Positions 62,324-64,000 of a DNA stretch of 64,000 nt are shown here, piece by piece (the stretch's first letter is position 1; the number at the start of each line of letters is the position of its first letter). The DNA comes from UBA4744 sp963707435. GTDB taxonomy: Bacteria > Actinomycetota > Acidimicrobiia > Spongiisociales > UBA4744. The notes beneath the pieces were generated by a model, which saw nothing but the letters and a program-made list of their open reading frames with translations, had not been told where the DNA came from and ran no database searches. Location of the stretch: contig CAVPPF010000004.1 in NCBI GenBank assembly GCA_963707435.1, forward strand, positions 297,527-361,526, in the 5' to 3' direction. A program made the translations under genes and the position numbers.

Positions 62324-63424
62324 CTAAGTGGTGACTGTGAAGCCGAGGCGTTCGACAACGGCTCCGTTGACCTGGACTTCAACGAAGTGCGGTCCGGGGA
62401 AAATCGCTCTGGTTGACATCGGCCGCAGACTGATCTTTCTCTTCAGCTCGGTCTGCTGACCGGGTCCGAGTTCGACCACCTTGCCTTTGAAGACTTTGCG
62501 CGATCCGGTCCCCGAGGCATTCTGGTATTCAACGGCGTAATCGATCATCAACTGCTGGGGCGCCGGACCCGTGGCAACGATCTCGCAGCGAAGCTCAACC
62601 GATCCTCCAATAGGAATCGACGACGGTGCAATATTCGCCGCCCCGATAGCGATTGCGGGATCGGATGAGAAGCCGAGAACGGCGAGAGCCCCCGGGTGGC
62701 CCTTTTTCAGCAAGGTGCGGAGAGCATGCTTGGTCAACGCATCCATTTCGGCGCTCCCGTCCTGCCAGGAAGCGAGCAGGTCTACAACCAGGTCGGGGTG
62801 GTCCTTGGACACGTCGTTGAGACTGTTCGCCACGCTGCGACGGACGTCTTCAGAAGGATCCCCCCGGAGCATCAAGAGAATCGGCAGGATCGGCGCAGGG
62901 TCGAGCTTCAGCGACGGCAGGCCCCTCCCCCAGGGCAACCGGGGGCGCGATCCTTCGCTGGCCAGCCGCCGCACCCGCCAATCGTCGCCGGCGGCCCACG
63001 CCGTGAGCCTCCCGAACGTGCGGTCGGGGTACAGCTCGATGAAGGGCCGGATGGCGAACTCGGCCGATGCCAGTTTGGTGAACTGCTCGAGGGCGGGGAG
63101 TGAGACATCCGGATACTCGACTCCGTACTCCTCTACGAAGTCGTTGAAGACCATCGCTGTGAACCCGAGGTCGTCCACCTCCAGGGCAGCGCTCAGGAGA
63201 AGGGCCAGCGAAGCCGGATAGTCGCCCGGCAGGTTCTTGTGGAGCACCACGGCGACGTGCCGGATGCGTTGCTTCAACTCGCGGTCGGGCCACGTTTCGT
63301 CGAACACTTGCGAAACGATCACGTCGGGTTGCGCGGCCGGGTAAACCGCCGCCACCGCTGCAGCCAGGGCCGTCACCGAAGGAAGGTCGATCAGGTCTTT
63401 GAGCAACGGTCGATCGGTGGTCAT
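62324..63424 (-). CDS. DNA alkylation repair-like HEAT-repeat protein
   Basis: A 366-aa protein. HEAT repeats span about residues 10-240 (DDWRVRRLASEGSRPRLPWG, then DPSEDVRRSVANSLNDVSKDHPD), resembling the AlkC/AlkD group. A C-terminal beta-rich domain (about 260-366, SIPIGGSVELRCEI) resembles an Ig-like extension of some AlkC proteins. Excision of alkylated bases is inferred. ATG 63424 chosen at the start of homology. Confidence 0.82.
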   Translation of the reverse strand: MTTDRPLLKDLIDLPSVTALAAAVAAVYPAAQPDVIVSQVFDETWPDRELKQRIRHVAVVLHKNLPGDYPASLALLLSAALEVDDLGFTAMVFNDFVEEYGVEYPDVSLPALEQFTKLASAEFAIRPFIELYPDRTFGRLTAWAAGDDWRVRRLASEGSRPRLPWGRGLPSLKLDPAPILPILLMLRGDPSEDVRRSVANSLNDVSKDHPDLVVDLLASWQDGSAEMDALTKHALRTLLKKGHPGALAVLGFSSDPAIAIGAANIAPSSIPIGGSVELRCEIVATGPAPQQLMIDYAVEYQNASGTGSRKVFKGKVVELGPGQQTELKRKISLRPMSTRAIFPGPHFVEVQVNGAVVERLGFTVTT

Positions 63425-63581
63425 GGGAAGGAGGCTACCGGAGGGCTCGCGACCGGCCTGAGCTCGGGTGCACCCCTGCAAGGCTATCCCGGCCTCCGGA
63501 ATCAGGTTGGAGGTCTCTGTCTAGAGCGCAAAATGCCGGTTCGGCTCGGAACGGAGTGCGCCATAACGCGCGGCGTCGTGA

Positions 63582-63609
63582 ACGATACGGACGCACCGGG
63601 TCGTATCGT
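63582..63609. repeat. Short inverted repeat upstream of the HEAT-repeat gene
   Basis: Perfect 8-bp arms ACGATACG (63582-63589) and CGTATCGT (63602-63609), 12-nt spacer. It lies 158 bp before the HEAT-repeat start in the 282-bp gap (63425-63706), otherwise without recognisable features. Operator or hairpin; cannot be decided. Confidence 0.35.
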
Positions 63610-63706
63610 GCCTCTACATCCCCCAACAACAGATCCGTGTTCGAGCACCGAGTCGGTTGTGGCGCGGGGCGCTCGGCGGTCGGAATGTTGTTGGAGCAGC
63701 CGATGG

Positions 63707-64000
63707 CTAACCGGCGGGTTGTTCAGCCCCGCGGTTCGAAGCCGTTGGCCCTGAATAGGCCACCCCGAGCCGGAACACAGCCCACAAGACACCGAGAAGA
63801 CCCGAAGCAATCAACAAGACCACCAGGTCGGGCTGAAAGAGGCTGAGGGAACCGAGAGACGTGCCGAAGAGTCGTGGCGTCAGCCACATCAGAGCCCACG
63901 CTGCGACACCCGTTGTGAGCAGCGGGAACCACAAGCTGAACAGGCCTGCGACACCACTCTTGGCTCTGACCTCATCTCGCTTCCGCCACGCCCAGACCAT
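63707..64000 (-). CDS. Membrane protein touching the window edge
   Basis: At least 97 aa, with two or three hydrophobic helices (about 20-43 and 56-80). An ATG occupies the last three bases, so it may be complete or extend beyond the window. No family recognised. Confidence 0.55.
   Translation of the reverse strand: MVWAWRKRDEVRAKSGVAGLFSLWFPLLTTGVAAWALMWLTPRLFGTSLGSLSLFQPDLVVLLIASGLLGVLWAVFRLGVAYSGPTASNRGAEQPAG

Overview
The window is a dense, high-GC bacterial chromosome segment with short intergenic gaps and many 1-8 nt start/stop overlaps. The content points to an actinobacterial lineage: a 30-aa bS22/COX24-type ribosomal protein, a PAC2 protein, a DCD-DUT-type dCTP deaminase ending like the mycobacterial enzyme, a split PurS/PurQ/PurL complex, an FDOR-type split-barrel protein, many GTG/TTG starts and likely leaderless promoters. 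Acidimicrobiia or a similar uncultured actinobacterial class fits best; no marker here fixes the taxon.

Layout. 1-2.8 kb: zinc uptake (znuB partial, znuA) divergent from zur-znuC around a perfect Fur-family operator. 2.8-5.3 kb: a membrane-anchored zinc-ribbon/beta-propeller protein. 5.4-12.2 kb: purine genes purC-purS-purQ-purL and purF-purM, with a small zinc-ribbon membrane gene between them. 12.2-18.5 kb: a duplicated-domain lipoprotein, a class III aminotransferase, a six-heme cytochrome c and an Lnt homologue with serine at the catalytic cysteine position. 18.5-23.3 kb: IMPase, nitroreductase and amidohydrolase, then a convergent SelW/Rdx-type selenoprotein with an in-frame UGA and SECIS-like hairpin, downstream of a promoter carrying a CsoR-type operator. 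23.3-28.6 kb: an M3 peptidase, a small zinc-finger protein and a csoR-copZ-copA copper operon. 28.6-42.3 kb: mixed metabolic and conserved genes, tRNA-Gly(CCC), dcd, a FetB-type permease and a TetR-controlled SDR. 42.3-48.2 kb: an accessory-looking stretch of lipoproteins and a hydrolase, with three copies of a 54-59 bp repeat at the 3' side of successive minus-strand genes and a tandem lipoprotein duplication. 48.2-64 kb: Nudix, dCMP deaminase, HrpA, several oxidoreductases, an ABC exporter pair, a HEAT-repeat protein and a partial membrane gene.

Two themes recur. One is metal handling: Zur/Znu, CsoR/CopZ/CopA, a CDF transporter, FetB, zinc-ribbon proteins and a second CsoR-type operator. 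The other is surface and redox biology: the multiheme cytochrome, a cupredoxin-like lipoprotein and the selenoprotein. The strongest non-routine observations are the selenoprotein with its metal-responsive-looking promoter, the modular hexaheme cytochrome, the gene-plus-repeat array at 42.3-43.9 kb, and the Lnt cysteine-to-serine change.
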